From a virus, in IMG/VR virus record IMGVR_UViG_3300034112_000319, positions 1-24,467 of that record: a DNA stretch of 24,467 nt. The stretch is one strand, 5' to 3'. Made by a program: the position numbers and the translations under genes. Of this stretch, positions 12,297-20,620 are shown piece by piece. How positions within the stretch are numbered: position 1 is the stretch's first letter; each line of letters starts with the position of its first letter. The notes under the pieces were generated by a model. It had not been told where the DNA came from. It saw only the letters and a program-made list of their open reading frames with translations, and made no database searches.

Positions 12297-14479
12297 AAGA
12301 CACTACCGGAATCGTAGCCGCAGCAAATGTGGCAAAAAACGGACCAAACTCGTCAAAAGGCGGTTCCGAGGAAATTCTGACCGTTGCCCGTTCACGTTTG
12401 AACACAGCGATGACTGCGTTTTCCGAGACTCGTGAAGACGAGCTTGACGATTTGCGGTTCTACGCTGGCTCTCCAGACAACCAGTGGCAGTGGCCCGCTG
12501 ATGTGCTCCAGACCCGTGGCTCTTTGCAAGGTCAAACGATCAATGCCCGCCCCTGCCTGACCATCAACAAGCTGCCGCAGCACGTTCACCAAGTGACGAA
12601 CGAGCAGCGCATGAACCGCCCTGGCATCAAGGTGATCCCGGCTGACGACAAGGCCGATGTGGACATGGCAGACGTGTTCAACGGCGTGATTCGCCACATC
12701 GAGTACATCTCCGATGCTGACGTGGCCTATGACACCGCCTGCGAGAACCAAGTGTCCTACGGCGAAGGCTACATCCGGGTCTTGACCGAGTACTGCGACG
12801 ACAAGACGTTCGATCAAGACATCAAGATTGGGCGCATCCGCAACAGCTTCAGCGTCTACATGGACCCCTTGATCCAAGACCCCGCAGGCGCAGATGCCCG
12901 CTGGTGCTTTATTACGGAAGACATCCCCAAAACTGAGTACGAGCGTTTGTACCCCGATGCAGCGCCTATCAGCACCCTCATGAGCCTTGGCGTGGGCGAT
13001 CAGTCCATCGCCCAGTGGATTGGTGAGAACACCATCCGCATCGCCGAGTACTTCTACATCGAGTACGAAAAGCACACGCTCAACCTGTACCCTGGCAACC
13101 AGACTGCGTTTAGCGGTACGCCCGAGGACAAGATGCTGCGCGAAATGTTTGGCAAGCCGATCCGCACCCGCGAAGCTGATCGCAAAAAGGTCAAGTGGTG
13201 CAAGATCAACGGCTACGACATCCTTGAAGAACGCGATTGGGCTGGCTCCTACATCCCCGTGGTGCGCGTGGTTGGTAACGAGTTCGAGGTTGACGGCCAG
13301 ATGTACGTGTCGGGCTTGGTGCGCAACGCCAAGGATGCCCAGCGCATGTACAACTACTGGGTGTCGCAGGAAGCTGAGATGCTGGCGCTGGCCCCCAAAG
13401 CCCCGTTCATCGGGTACGGCGGTCAGTTTGAAGGCTTCGAGCAGCAGTGGAAGACTGCCAACACAAACAACTGGCCTTACCTTGAGGTCAATCCAGACGT
13501 TACAGACGGCCAAGGCGCTGTGTTGCCACTACCCCAGCGGGCACAGCCTCCGATGGCCTCCAGCGGCCTGCTGCAAGCCAAGGCGGGTGCTGCCGAGGAC
13601 ATCAAGTCGGCCACCGGCCAGTACAACGCATCGCTGGGCATGACCAGCAACGAGCGTTCGGGTAAAGCCATTCTTGCGCGTCAGCGTGAGGGCGACATTG
13701 GCACCTACCACTACGTTGACAACTTGGCCCGTGCGATCCGTCACATTGGCCGTCAACTCGTGGACCTGATCCCCAAGATTTACGACACCGAGCGCATCGC
13801 CCGCATCATTGGCGAAGATGGTGAGCCATCGACCGTCAAGATGAACCCAGGGCAGCAAGAGCCGGTCAAGCGCATCGTGGACCAAGAAGGCGTGTTGATC
13901 GAGAAGATCTACAACCCCGGCGTTGGCAAGTACGATGTGCGCGTGATTACCGGTCCCGGCTACGCTACCAAGCGTCAAGAGGCTTTGGAGAGCATGGCTC
14001 AGTTGCTGCAAGGCAACCCACAGTTGTGGCAAGTTGCTGGCGATCTGTTTGTCAAGAACATGGACTGGCCCGGTGCCCAAGACCTTGCCAAGCGGTTCAA
14101 AAAGACCATCGACCCCAAAGTGCTGGCCGATGATGACGATCCAGCTTTGGCTGCTGCCAACCAGCAGATGCAGGCCATGCAGGCTGAGATGGAGAACATG
14201 TTCCAAATGTTGCAAAACGTCAACAAGAGCATGGAAGTCCGTGACTTAGAGATCAAGGAACAGGCCAACCAGATCAAAGCATTTGATGCTGAGACTAAGC
14301 GTATCAGCGCCGTGCAAGCTGGCATGAGTGAGCAGCAGATTCAAGACATTGCTATGGGTGTTGTGGCGGCTGCGATGGAAAGCAACGACAATATGGTCAT
14401 GATGAATGAGCAGCGTCAGATGCCAGAAATGCAGCCTGAGATGATGCCACCCCAAGGAGAGATAAATGAAATGCGCTGA
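12293..14479 (+). CDS. P22-like portal protein
   Basis: At 728 aa this is almost the same length as P22 gp1 (725). It has the family's features: an N-terminal helix with ETREDELDDLRFYAG, then QWQWPADV, RPCLTINKLPQHVHQVTNEQ, VSYGEGYIRV and SVYMDPLIQDP. A long helical, Gln/Met-rich C-terminal part (about 610-728) would form the barrel-like end. The portal dodecamer occupies one capsid vertex, docks the terminase and later the gp4-like tail factor. The start overlaps the co-chaperonin stop by 4 nt; the 3' end overlaps the next gene by 14 nt. A 373-aa antisense frame inside it is a coding shadow. Confidence 0.95.
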   Translation: MKDTTGIVAAANVAKNGPNSSKGGSEEILTVARSRLNTAMTAFSETREDELDDLRFYAGSPDNQWQWPADVLQTRGSLQGQTINARPCLTINKLPQHVHQVTNEQRMNRPGIKVIPADDKADVDMADVFNGVIRHIEYISDADVAYDTACENQVSYGEGYIRVLTEYCDDKTFDQDIKIGRIRNSFSVYMDPLIQDPAGADARWCFITEDIPKTEYERLYPDAAPISTLMSLGVGDQSIAQWIGENTIRIAEYFYIEYEKHTLNLYPGNQTAFSGTPEDKMLREMFGKPIRTREADRKKVKWCKINGYDILEERDWAGSYIPVVRVVGNEFEVDGQMYVSGLVRNAKDAQRMYNYWVSQEAEMLALAPKAPFIGYGGQFEGFEQQWKTANTNNWPYLEVNPDVTDGQGAVLPLPQRAQPPMASSGLLQAKAGAAEDIKSATGQYNASLGMTSNERSGKAILARQREGDIGTYHYVDNLARAIRHIGRQLVDLIPKIYDTERIARIIGEDGEPSTVKMNPGQQEPVKRIVDQEGVLIEKIYNPGVGKYDVRVITGPGYATKRQEALESMAQLLQGNPQLWQVAGDLFVKNMDWPGAQDLAKRFKKTIDPKVLADDDDPALAAANQQMQAMQAEMENMFQMLQNVNKSMEVRDLEIKEQANQIKAFDAETKRISAVQAGMSEQQIQDIAMGVVAAAMESNDNMVMMNEQRQMPEMQPEMMPPQGEINEMR

Positions 14480-14828
14480 TTTTGTAGGCGAATTGTTCCT
14501 GGCCCGTGACGTGGCCCACTCGGTTCACTTGAACACCCGCAGCTTTTCCAAACACATGGCGCTGAACACGTTCTATGATGAGGTGATTGACTTGGCCGAC
14601 AAGTTTGCCGAGGCGTATCAAGGCCGTCATGGTCTAATTGGGCCTATCAGCTTGATGAGTGCCAAGAAAACCACGAACATCATTGAGTTTTTGGAGCAGT
14701 CCCTCAAAGACATCGAGGATATGCGGTACGAGGTGGTGAGCAAAACCGACACCCCGATTCAGAACATCATTGATGAAATCGTTGGGCTTTACCTGTCCAC
14801 CCTGTACAAGTTAAAATTCTTGGCATAA
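14466..14828 (+). CDS. DUF5856-like phage protein (120 aa)
   Basis: The all-helical 120-aa protein contains HLNTRSFSKHMALNTFYDEV and LADKFAEAYQGRHG, the pattern I associate with DUF5856, thought to have a ferritin-like helical bundle. Acidic and His residues (H, E and D in the first two helices) are spaced as in such bundles but I cannot show metal binding. A strong AAGGAGAG site precedes ATG 14466, placed inside the portal 3' end. It is a common companion of virion genes; its role in the particle or cell is unknown. Confidence 0.8.
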   Translation: MKCADFVGELFLARDVAHSVHLNTRSFSKHMALNTFYDEVIDLADKFAEAYQGRHGLIGPISLMSAKKTTNIIEFLEQSLKDIEDMRYEVVSKTDTPIQNIIDEIVGLYLSTLYKLKFLA

Positions 14829-14838
14829 AGGAACCGTC

Positions 14839-15141
14839 ATGGAACTTCTCAATCCCCTTACCAAAGCCAATTTCCCGGCTCAAACCGCCTCTTTCACAGG
14901 AAGCGCAGCCAACACTGCTGGCTGGCCCGCTGGTCCTGAAGGTGTCATGGTCTGGTCCACAGAACCTTGCTATGTCGAAGTTGGTGAAGGTGCGGTGGCA
15001 ACAACTGCCAGCACACCGATCCCCGCATTCACACCCATCCCGTTCAAGGTGGCAATCAGCACCAGCGGTCTGTGGCGAGTCAGTGCCATCCAGATCTCGT
15101 CTGCTGGCGTGGTGTACTGCAAACCGATGAACACAAAATGA
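14839..15141 (+). CDS. Small virion-associated protein, unknown (100 aa)
   Basis: The 100-aa protein has alternating short beta-strand-like segments (EGVMVWSTEPCYVEVGEGAV, then PFKVAISTSGLWRVSAIQIS, AGVVYCKP), suggesting a small beta-sandwich. AAAGGAACC precedes ATG 14839. Proteins with this look are frequent among phage head-tail genes, but the exact role is not established. It ends in an ATGA overlap with the next small gene. Confidence 0.72.
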   Translation: MELLNPLTKANFPAQTASFTGSAANTAGWPAGPEGVMVWSTEPCYVEVGEGAVATTASTPIPAFTPIPFKVAISTSGLWRVSAIQISSAGVVYCKPMNTK

Positions 15142-15296
15142 GCTTCCTGGCTGTTCGCAACGCTGTTGGCATTGGACTGGGTGGCATCATCACGCTGTTT
15201 GGTGGTCGCAACAGCGAACAGGCACAAAGCAACCTTTTAGCTGAAGACGGCGACAACCTCGTGCAAGAGGACGGTGGTCTGATTCTTTTGGAGTAA
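15138..15296 (+). CDS. 52-aa phage protein with hydrophobic N-terminus and EDG repeats
   Basis: The peptide starts MSFLAVRNAVGIGLGGIITL, an amphipathic or membrane-prone helix, and its C-terminal half repeats LLAEDG, LVQEDG and LILLE. The ATG overlaps the preceding stop (ATGA), and the following fibre gene starts 3 nt after its stop. Short proteins with Leu-Glu-Asp-Gly repeats occur as tails of phage structural proteins; a standalone version beside tail-fibre genes may be an adaptor. It could alternatively be reached by frameshifting from the previous gene, but no convincing slippery site is seen. Confidence 0.65.
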   Translation: MSFLAVRNAVGIGLGGIITLFGGRNSEQAQSNLLAEDGDNLVQEDGGLILLE

Positions 15297-15299
15297 CAC

Positions 15300-15803
15300 A
15301 TGCCCGCTGTATCGCTTTCAGTCTTTGGCGGCGTTGGTGCCCAGTTTTTTGACAACAGCGGCAATGTGCTGACTGGCGGCAAAATTTACACCTACGAGGC
15401 TGGCACAACTACGCCGTTGGCTTCGTACACCTCGTCGTCTGGCAACACCGCCCACACCAACCCTATCGTGCTAAATGCTGCTGGCCGGGTGCCTAGCGGC
15501 GGCGAGATTTGGGTTCAATTGCGGCTGTACAAGTTTGTACTTGAAACCAGCACAGGCGTTCTGATTGCCACGTATGACAACGTTGGCAGCAGTTTCAACG
15601 CCACTGCAATCATTGCCAACTTCACAGGCAATGGTTCCACTGTTGCATTCACGCTGGCAAGCGCACCCGCAAGTGAAAACTCCACCAATGTGTACATCAA
15701 CGGCGTGTACCAGCAAAAGAACACGTACAGTGTTGCTGGCGCTGTTATCACATTTTCAGAAGCACCTCCAGTTACTTCATCAATCGAAGTCAACTACGTT
15801 TAA
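15300..15803 (+). CDS. Tail fibre/tailspike adaptor-type protein (167 aa)
   Basis: Residues about 15-90 follow the common phage tail-fibre N-terminal pattern: FFDNSGNVLTGGKIYTYEAG, TTTPLASYTSS, TNPIVLNAAGRVPSGGEIWV, then YKFVLETSTGVLI. The C-terminal part, NFTGNGSTVAFTLASAPA with NVYINGVYQQKNTYSV, is a beta-rich module seen as repeats in longer fibres. No enzymatic or receptor-binding domain follows, so this short protein may attach the neighbouring fibres to the tail or capsid, or be a stub of a formerly longer fibre. Its start is 3 nt after the preceding stop, with GGAGTAACAC supplying the Shine-Dalgarno. Confidence 0.78.
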   Translation: MPAVSLSVFGGVGAQFFDNSGNVLTGGKIYTYEAGTTTPLASYTSSSGNTAHTNPIVLNAAGRVPSGGEIWVQLRLYKFVLETSTGVLIATYDNVGSSFNATAIIANFTGNGSTVAFTLASAPASENSTNVYINGVYQQKNTYSVAGAVITFSEAPPVTSSIEVNYV

Positions 15804-15812
15804 GGAACAATC

Positions 15813-16871
15813 ATGGCAGATACTAAAATTTCAGCACTCCCAGCGTCAACTACCCCGCTTGCTGGCACTGAGGTGCTGCCAATTGTTCAAAGTAGTGCAA
15901 CCAAACAAGTCAGCGTTGCAAATTTGACTGCTGGCCGATCTTTTGATGCTTTGGGTATGACCCTGACATCAACCGATGCTGGTGCAGCAGCAGCCCCATT
16001 ACTTGATTTGTACAGAGACTCAGCAAGTCCAGCGGCTAATGACACTATTGGCGAGATTGAATTTAATGGTGAAGATTCGGCAGGTAACAAACAAGCCTAC
16101 GGTGTAATTCACGCATCTATTCTCAGCCCAACCTCTGGCGCTGAACAGGGGCAACTTCACTTTGAAACCGCAACTGGCGGCGCGTTGACAGAAAAGATGA
16201 TTATTGGCACGACCAATCTTGTGATTAACGAAATCGGCGCAGTATTTAACGTGCGGATTGAAGGTGATACAGACGCTAACCTTTTCTGCACAGATGCAAC
16301 AAACAGCCGTGTTGGTGTGGGAACAGTTGGCCCAACAGCAAAATTGGATGTTGTTGGCGGCGATATTCGGATTGACAACGGCAACCTAGTCATCGGCACA
16401 TCGGGCAAAGGCATCGACTTTTCTGCCACATCGGGCACAGGCACAAGCGAGTTGCTGAACGACTATGAAGAAGGTGTTTGGACGCCTAATTACGCATTTT
16501 CTGGCGGTGGTTCTGCCCCGTCTACCAACAACACTGGTTTCTACACCAAAATTGGTAGATTGGTTACGGTAAATTTTTACATTTACACTGACTCAGTTTC
16601 CTTGCCAATTGGTAATGCAACAATTTCTGGCCTTCCTTTTGCGTCGGCAAACTTATCAGTTAATATTTCCGGTGGTTCAATTTTGGAAGTGCGAAGATTT
16701 GCAACAGATATGCCCAATTTTAAGATTGGCGTTACACAAAATTCTTCTGCCATAACTATATACAAACAGGCGACAAACAGTTCCTCTCAGACGCCCCTCA
16801 ACGCAACAGATTTCAACGTAACTGCGGCGCAGAATTTACTGGCCGGAACAATAACTTACATTACTGCGTGA
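15813..16871 (+). CDS. Tail fibre protein (352 aa)
   Basis: The N-terminus (TKISALPASTTPLAGTEVLP, then IVQSSATKQV) is a phage fibre anchoring motif that recurs in the 22120-22719 protein. The middle has RIEGDTDANLF, RVGVGT and TAKLDVVGG, typical of repetitive fibre shafts. From about residue 216 the LLNDYEEGVWTP...YTKIGRLVTVNFYIY module, ending at ISGLPF and beyond, matches a C-terminal domain widespread in phage fibres. No chaperone or peptidase domain is visible. The gene is visibly more AT-rich than the head genes, as expected for exchanged host-range genes. TAAGGAACA before ATG 15813 is a good ribosome site. Confidence 0.85.
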   Translation: MADTKISALPASTTPLAGTEVLPIVQSSATKQVSVANLTAGRSFDALGMTLTSTDAGAAAAPLLDLYRDSASPAANDTIGEIEFNGEDSAGNKQAYGVIHASILSPTSGAEQGQLHFETATGGALTEKMIIGTTNLVINEIGAVFNVRIEGDTDANLFCTDATNSRVGVGTVGPTAKLDVVGGDIRIDNGNLVIGTSGKGIDFSATSGTGTSELLNDYEEGVWTPNYAFSGGGSAPSTNNTGFYTKIGRLVTVNFYIYTDSVSLPIGNATISGLPFASANLSVNISGGSILEVRRFATDMPNFKIGVTQNSSAITIYKQATNSSSQTPLNATDFNVTAAQNLLAGTITYITA

Positions 16872-16878
16872 GGCAAAT

Positions 16879-18210
16879 ATGGCACTGACAAAAATTTCGT
16901 ACTCCATGATTGAGGGTGCCCCAATCAACGTGATTGATTTTGGCGCTGTTGGTGACGGTGTTACAGATGACACAACAGCAATTCAAGCGGCAGTCAATGC
17001 TGCTGAAGCAAATCGCGCTAATGAAATTCATTTTCCTGTTGGCGAGTACGTCATCACTAGCACTATCACGCTGACCAGTGGAATTCGCTTGATTGGTTAC
17101 GGTGCAATGGGCGCTCAAGTGGTGCAAGGCGCAGTGTTTGTCCACAAGGCAAACAGCGGCGACATGCTTCTTTGGAATGGTGCCAATCCGGCCACAGCCC
17201 GAGGTGTTGGTGGGGGCATTTTTAACTTTCAATGCGTCAAATTTGCAGGCTATTCTGGCGGCGATGCAATCAAACTTCTTGCCATAAGCGATAACTTGCG
17301 CCCCGGTGAATTTACGGTAGAAAACGTACTTGTTTGGAAAGGAAACGGTGGAATTTGGTCCCGTGGTTTTCATGTAGACGGCACCGCAGCAAATACACCG
17401 GGCAGCAAAGGCGTTCGCTCTATTAAAATCGACAAACTTCGTGTGGCCGATTGCTCAGTAAATAATGAGTACATTTACCTGAATCAAGCAGTTCACGTTG
17501 TCAGCGAGTATTTGCAAATTGACGCTGGAAGCGGTACTGGCACAGCGGGCATGACAATTGCCGGAGACTCGGACAACATCATTCTTAATGGTTTGATTTT
17601 GAACGGTAATTTAATTATTGGCGGCTCTAACAACATGAACGTGACCCTCAATGGTCGCATTGGCGTATTGGACGTAAACAACACTGGCGTACTTGGCGCA
17701 GCCAATATTCAGTCAACCGCCATTACCAACGCATCGACTTTCTTCAGAATTGTCTCTAACGTCACCGATTCATTCATGGCTGTTAGAACAACGCCTGCGC
17801 TTAACGTGACTGGTGATGGAACCACATACAAAGTTGAATTTGACTCGGAAATTTTTGACTCTGCCGGGTCTTTCAGCGTTGATACATTTACAGCCAAATG
17901 TGCAGGCCGCTATTTGTTCACATGGTGTGTTCTTTACAGTGATCTAGCCGTAGGCCACACGCGACAAGACACCACGATTGTTCAATTGCGAAGTGGTAGC
18001 ACTATTGCTTCGTTAGCAACTGTTTCAAATCCATACGCTGCATCCACACCAGCAGGCGGCAATTACTCTGAAGCAGGGTCTGCTGAGTTGTTGCTTTTTG
18101 AAGGCGACACGGTAGATTTACGGGCTAATGTATCTGGCGCGGCTAAAAACGTGGACGTTTTTGGAGCCGCTACTCAATACACATGGCTTAGTGGTCAGTA
18201 TTTACCATAA
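16879..18210 (+). CDS. Tailspike with pectate-lyase-like beta-helix and C1q-like C-terminal domain
   Basis: The 443-aa protein opens with NVIDFGAVGDGVTDDTTAIQ (residues 17-36), the classic start of a pectate-lyase superfamily beta-helix that degrades or binds surface polysaccharide. Repeating short strands follow to about residue 290 (for example IILNGLILNGNLIIGGSNNM). The last about 150 residues (TYKVEFDSEIFD, AGRYLFTWCVLYS, LLLFEGDTVDLRAN, TWLSGQYLP) look like a C1q/TNF-type jelly roll, used in phage fibres for trimerisation or receptor binding. Catalytic residues cannot be named with confidence. The gene is AT-rich relative to head genes and lies 7 nt after the previous one, with only a weak GAGG site. 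Confidence 0.88.
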   Translation: MALTKISYSMIEGAPINVIDFGAVGDGVTDDTTAIQAAVNAAEANRANEIHFPVGEYVITSTITLTSGIRLIGYGAMGAQVVQGAVFVHKANSGDMLLWNGANPATARGVGGGIFNFQCVKFAGYSGGDAIKLLAISDNLRPGEFTVENVLVWKGNGGIWSRGFHVDGTAANTPGSKGVRSIKIDKLRVADCSVNNEYIYLNQAVHVVSEYLQIDAGSGTGTAGMTIAGDSDNIILNGLILNGNLIIGGSNNMNVTLNGRIGVLDVNNTGVLGAANIQSTAITNASTFFRIVSNVTDSFMAVRTTPALNVTGDGTTYKVEFDSEIFDSAGSFSVDTFTAKCAGRYLFTWCVLYSDLAVGHTRQDTTIVQLRSGSTIASLATVSNPYAASTPAGGNYSEAGSAELLLFEGDTVDLRANVSGAAKNVDVFGAATQYTWLSGQYLP

Positions 18211-18220
18211 AAGATAAATC

Positions 18221-18247
18221 TTAACAAGCGCCTTCTTAGCGCATAAT
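18221..18247 (+). promoter_or_regulatory. Candidate promoter before the scaffold/coat block
   Basis: TTAACA (18221-18226) and CATAAT (18242-18247) each match consensus in five of six bases, but the spacer is only 15 bp. It would allow separate transcription of the downstream head genes from the tailspike cassette. Confidence 0.3.
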
Positions 18248-18259
18248 CTGAGAACTGTA

Positions 18260-18276
18260 CCGGTCCAGTAGACCGG
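18260..18276 (+). other. CCGGTC-CAGTA-GACCGG hairpin upstream of the 83-aa gene
   Basis: A perfect 6-bp GC-rich stem with a 5-nt loop is followed by ATTCTTGGTTTTG, which is T-rich but not a clean U-tract, so it may be a weak terminator or an RNA processing/stability element. A similar CCGGTGA/TCACCGG hairpin follows the gene at 18571-18587. Confidence 0.5.
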
Positions 18277-18302
18277 ATTCTTGGTTTTGATTGGAAATCA
18301 AA

Positions 18303-18554
18303 ATGGCATTAGAAAAAATTGAAATTGTTGACCGCATCGAGGTCATTGAATTAGGTGTCGTCCAAGTACGCACCAAGACAACTATCATGGAAAACGGCGT
18401 TGAAATCAGCAGCAAGTTTCACCGCCACGTTGTTTCCCCCGGCAACGATTACAGCGCCGAGGATGCCCGTGTGCAGGCCATCTGTGCTGCCATGCACACT
18501 GCTGACGTGATTGCAGCCTACAAAGCTGCACAAACTAAAGAATCTGTCGCATAA
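18303..18554 (+). CDS. Small conserved-type phage protein, unknown (83 aa)
   Basis: The protein begins MALEKIEIVDRIEVIELGVV and contains QVRTKTTIMENG, SKFHRHVVSPG and DYSAEDARVQAICAAMH. I have the impression of meeting this KIEIVD...VQVRT...HRHVV pattern in many phages, near tail or head genes, without known function. ATG 18303 is preferred over TTG 18291 because GGA lies 7 nt upstream of it. That GGA is the loop of an 8-bp inverted repeat, TTTTGATT-GGA-AATCAAAA (18285-18303), which could restrict ribosome access. The gene is bracketed by two CCGGT-type hairpins. Confidence 0.8.
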   Translation: MALEKIEIVDRIEVIELGVVQVRTKTTIMENGVEISSKFHRHVVSPGNDYSAEDARVQAICAAMHTADVIAAYKAAQTKESVA

Positions 18555-18570
18555 TAGTGACACACCCTTA

Positions 18571-18587
18571 CCGGTGAGGTTCACCGG
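18571..18587 (+). other. CCGGTGA-GGT-TCACCGG hairpin before the scaffold gene
   Basis: A perfect 7-bp stem with a 3-nt loop lies in the 53-nt gap before the scaffold gene. No U-tract follows; a small CTCT-AA-AGAG repeat (18591-18600) carrying the scaffold ribosome site comes next. Likely an mRNA stability or processing element. Confidence 0.5.
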
Positions 18588-18607
18588 GAACTCTAAAGAG
18601 TTGAAAC

Positions 18608-19396
18608 ATGACTGATGAAGTCCAAGCCTTAGCGGAAGTTGACTCCGCGCAAGCACCCGAGGTGACGGCCACCACGGACAATGCACAAAATGCGCCGGTA
18701 GTAGCTGAGAATCAAGACGGTGGCACCCAAGAGGAAAAAAAGTACTCGCAGGCTGAAATCGACGCGATGATTGGCAAGCGCCTCGCAAGAGAACAGCGCA
18801 AATGGGAACGTGAGCAGCAGGCAAAGCAGGCACCCGTGCCAGCAATGCCAACGGATATTCCGACAGCAGATCAATTTGACAGTCCACAGGCATACGGTGA
18901 TTTCATCCGTGCCGAAGCTGAAAAGCTGGTCCAACATCGGGAGATCCAGAAACAACGCGCTGAGATTGAAGAAACCTTTGCAGAGCGTGAGGAGGAGGCC
19001 CGGTCTAAATACGATGACTTTGACCAAGTTGCGTATAACCCGAACCTTCGCGTCACCGATGTGATGGCCGAAACCATCAAAGCGTCTGACCTTGGACCCG
19101 ACCTGGCCTACTGGCTGGGCAGCAACCCCAAGGAAGCTGAACGCATTTCTCGCTTGTCGCCACTGTTGCAAGCGCGTGAGATTGGAAAAGTCGAAGCTAA
19201 AATATCTGCCGAGCCTTTCCAAAAGAAAACATCGTCCGCGCCTGACCCGATTCGTCCGGTAACCGCACGAGCAAGCAACCCTGGTGTCACTGACACCACC
19301 GATCCTCGGTCTACCAAGACACTGAATGTATCGGACTGGATTGCTGCCGAGCGCCAAAGACAAATCGACAAAGCACGGGCAACCCGCAACCGCTAA
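18608..19396 (+). CDS. Scaffolding protein
   Basis: This 262-aa, highly charged, mostly helical protein lies directly before the coat gene, the standard place for P22-type scaffold (gp8, 303 aa). An acidic, Ala/Pro-rich N-terminus leads into AEIDAMIGKRLAREQRKWER, a coiled-coil-prone region (about 50-75), and a second helical stretch KLVQHREIQKQRAEIEETFA (about 108-135). The C-terminus is basic (IAAERQRQIDKARATRNR), as is usual for the part that binds the coat. It would guide coat assembly around the portal and then leave. AAAGAG precedes ATG 18608. Confidence 0.85.
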   Translation: MTDEVQALAEVDSAQAPEVTATTDNAQNAPVVAENQDGGTQEEKKYSQAEIDAMIGKRLAREQRKWEREQQAKQAPVPAMPTDIPTADQFDSPQAYGDFIRAEAEKLVQHREIQKQRAEIEETFAEREEEARSKYDDFDQVAYNPNLRVTDVMAETIKASDLGPDLAYWLGSNPKEAERISRLSPLLQAREIGKVEAKISAEPFQKKTSSAPDPIRPVTARASNPGVTDTTDPRSTKTLNVSDWIAAERQRQIDKARATRNR

Positions 19397-19412
19397 ATAG
19401 GAAATCATCATC

Positions 19413-20612
19413 ATGAGCAATTCGATTCTTACCATTGACATGATCACCCGCAAGTCTCTCGAAATCCTTGAGAACAACTTGGTGATCACCCGCAACGTGA
19501 ACCGTCAGTACGACGACAGCTTCGCTGTCTCAGGTGCCAAGATCGGTTCTACACTGCGTATCCGTTTGCCCGACCGCGCTCTGGTCACTGACGGTGCCGC
19601 CCTGCAAGTTCAGGACGACAACGAACAGTTCACCACTTTGACTGTCTCCAGCCAAAAGCACATCGGCATCAACTTCACATCCGCTGAATTGACCATGCAG
19701 ATGGACGACTTCGCAGAGCGTGTCTTGAAGCCACGTATCAGCCAGTTGGCCTCTACCGTGGACGCTGACGTTGCCAACGCATACAAGCTGGTTGGTAACT
19801 CTGTCGGCTCCCCCGGCAATGCCCCATCGACCGCCTTGGTGCTGTTGCAAGCCCAGCAGAAGCTGAACGAGAACGCCGCCACCATGTCGCCTCGCTACGC
19901 TACCGTGAACCCTGCCGCTAACGCTGCCTTGGTGAACGGTCTGTCTGGTTTCTTCAACCCCACAGATGTCATCTCGCGCCAGTTCAAGAACGGCATGATG
20001 GGTGAGCAAGTGTTGGGTTACGAAGAAGTCAACATGAGCCAGTCGATCAAGGTCCACACTTGCGGCACCCGTGCTGCTACTGGCAACACCACTGGTGCGA
20101 GCGTGACTGCTGAAGGCGCAACCACTCTGACATTGACTGTCGGTTCTGGTGAAACCATCACCCCCGGTGACGTGTTCACAATCGCTGACTGCTTTGCAGC
20201 CAACCCACAGACTCGTGAGTCCACAGGTTCGTTGTTCCAGTTCGTGGCTTTGGCCTCATCGACCAGCACTACCACCGCCACTGTGACTGTTGCCCCGATG
20301 TACTCGTCCAGCAACGCTCTGTGTAGCATGGTCAGCCTGCCTTTGACCGGCAAAGCTGTCATCTTTGTTGGTGCTGCTAGTGGCTCGTTCCCCCAGAACT
20401 TGGTGTACCACAAGGATGCCATCGCATTTGCTACCGCCGACCTGTTGCTGCCACAAGGCGTTGACATGGCAAGCCGTGCCGTGCACAACGGTATCAGCCT
20501 GCGTGTTGTTCGTCAGTACGACATCAACAACGACCGTATGCCTTGCCGTGTTGACGTGTTGTATGGCTTCAACACCATCCGTCCACAAATGGCTTGCCGC
20601 ATCTTCGGCTAA
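19413..20612 (+). CDS. Major capsid (coat) protein, P22 gp5-like
   Basis: The 399-aa protein starts MSNSILTIDMITRKSLEILE and contains NVNRQYDDSF, GSTLRIRLPDRA and HIGINFTSAELTMQMDDF, typical of P22-type coat (430 aa). It adopts the HK97 fold; the Thr/Ser-rich middle (about 210-300, TLTLTVGSGETITPGDVFTI) corresponds to the inserted I-domain or its equivalent. A C-terminal part (LRVVRQYDINNDRMPCRVDV, LYGFNTIRPQMACRI) closes the fold. AGGAAATC precedes ATG 19413. Codons are strongly biased to a small preferred set, consistent with very high expression. A UUCG hairpin follows the stop. Confidence 0.93.
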   Translation: MSNSILTIDMITRKSLEILENNLVITRNVNRQYDDSFAVSGAKIGSTLRIRLPDRALVTDGAALQVQDDNEQFTTLTVSSQKHIGINFTSAELTMQMDDFAERVLKPRISQLASTVDADVANAYKLVGNSVGSPGNAPSTALVLLQAQQKLNENAATMSPRYATVNPAANAALVNGLSGFFNPTDVISRQFKNGMMGEQVLGYEEVNMSQSIKVHTCGTRAATGNTTGASVTAEGATTLTLTVGSGETITPGDVFTIADCFAANPQTRESTGSLFQFVALASSTSTTTATVTVAPMYSSSNALCSMVSLPLTGKAVIFVGAASGSFPQNLVYHKDAIAFATADLLLPQGVDMASRAVHNGISLRVVRQYDINNDRMPCRVDVLYGFNTIRPQMACRIFG

Positions 20613-20620
20613 ATCGAACC

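Noticed and set aside
12392-13513. 373-aa minus-strand frame inside the portal gene
   Set aside because: Fully antisense to a confidently identified P22-type portal; Val/Leu/His-rich composition is typical of antisense reading.
14839-15296. Programmed frameshift joining the 100-aa and 52-aa proteins
   Set aside because: The junction is a plain ATGA start-stop overlap like many others here, and no convincing slippery heptamer with downstream structure is present.
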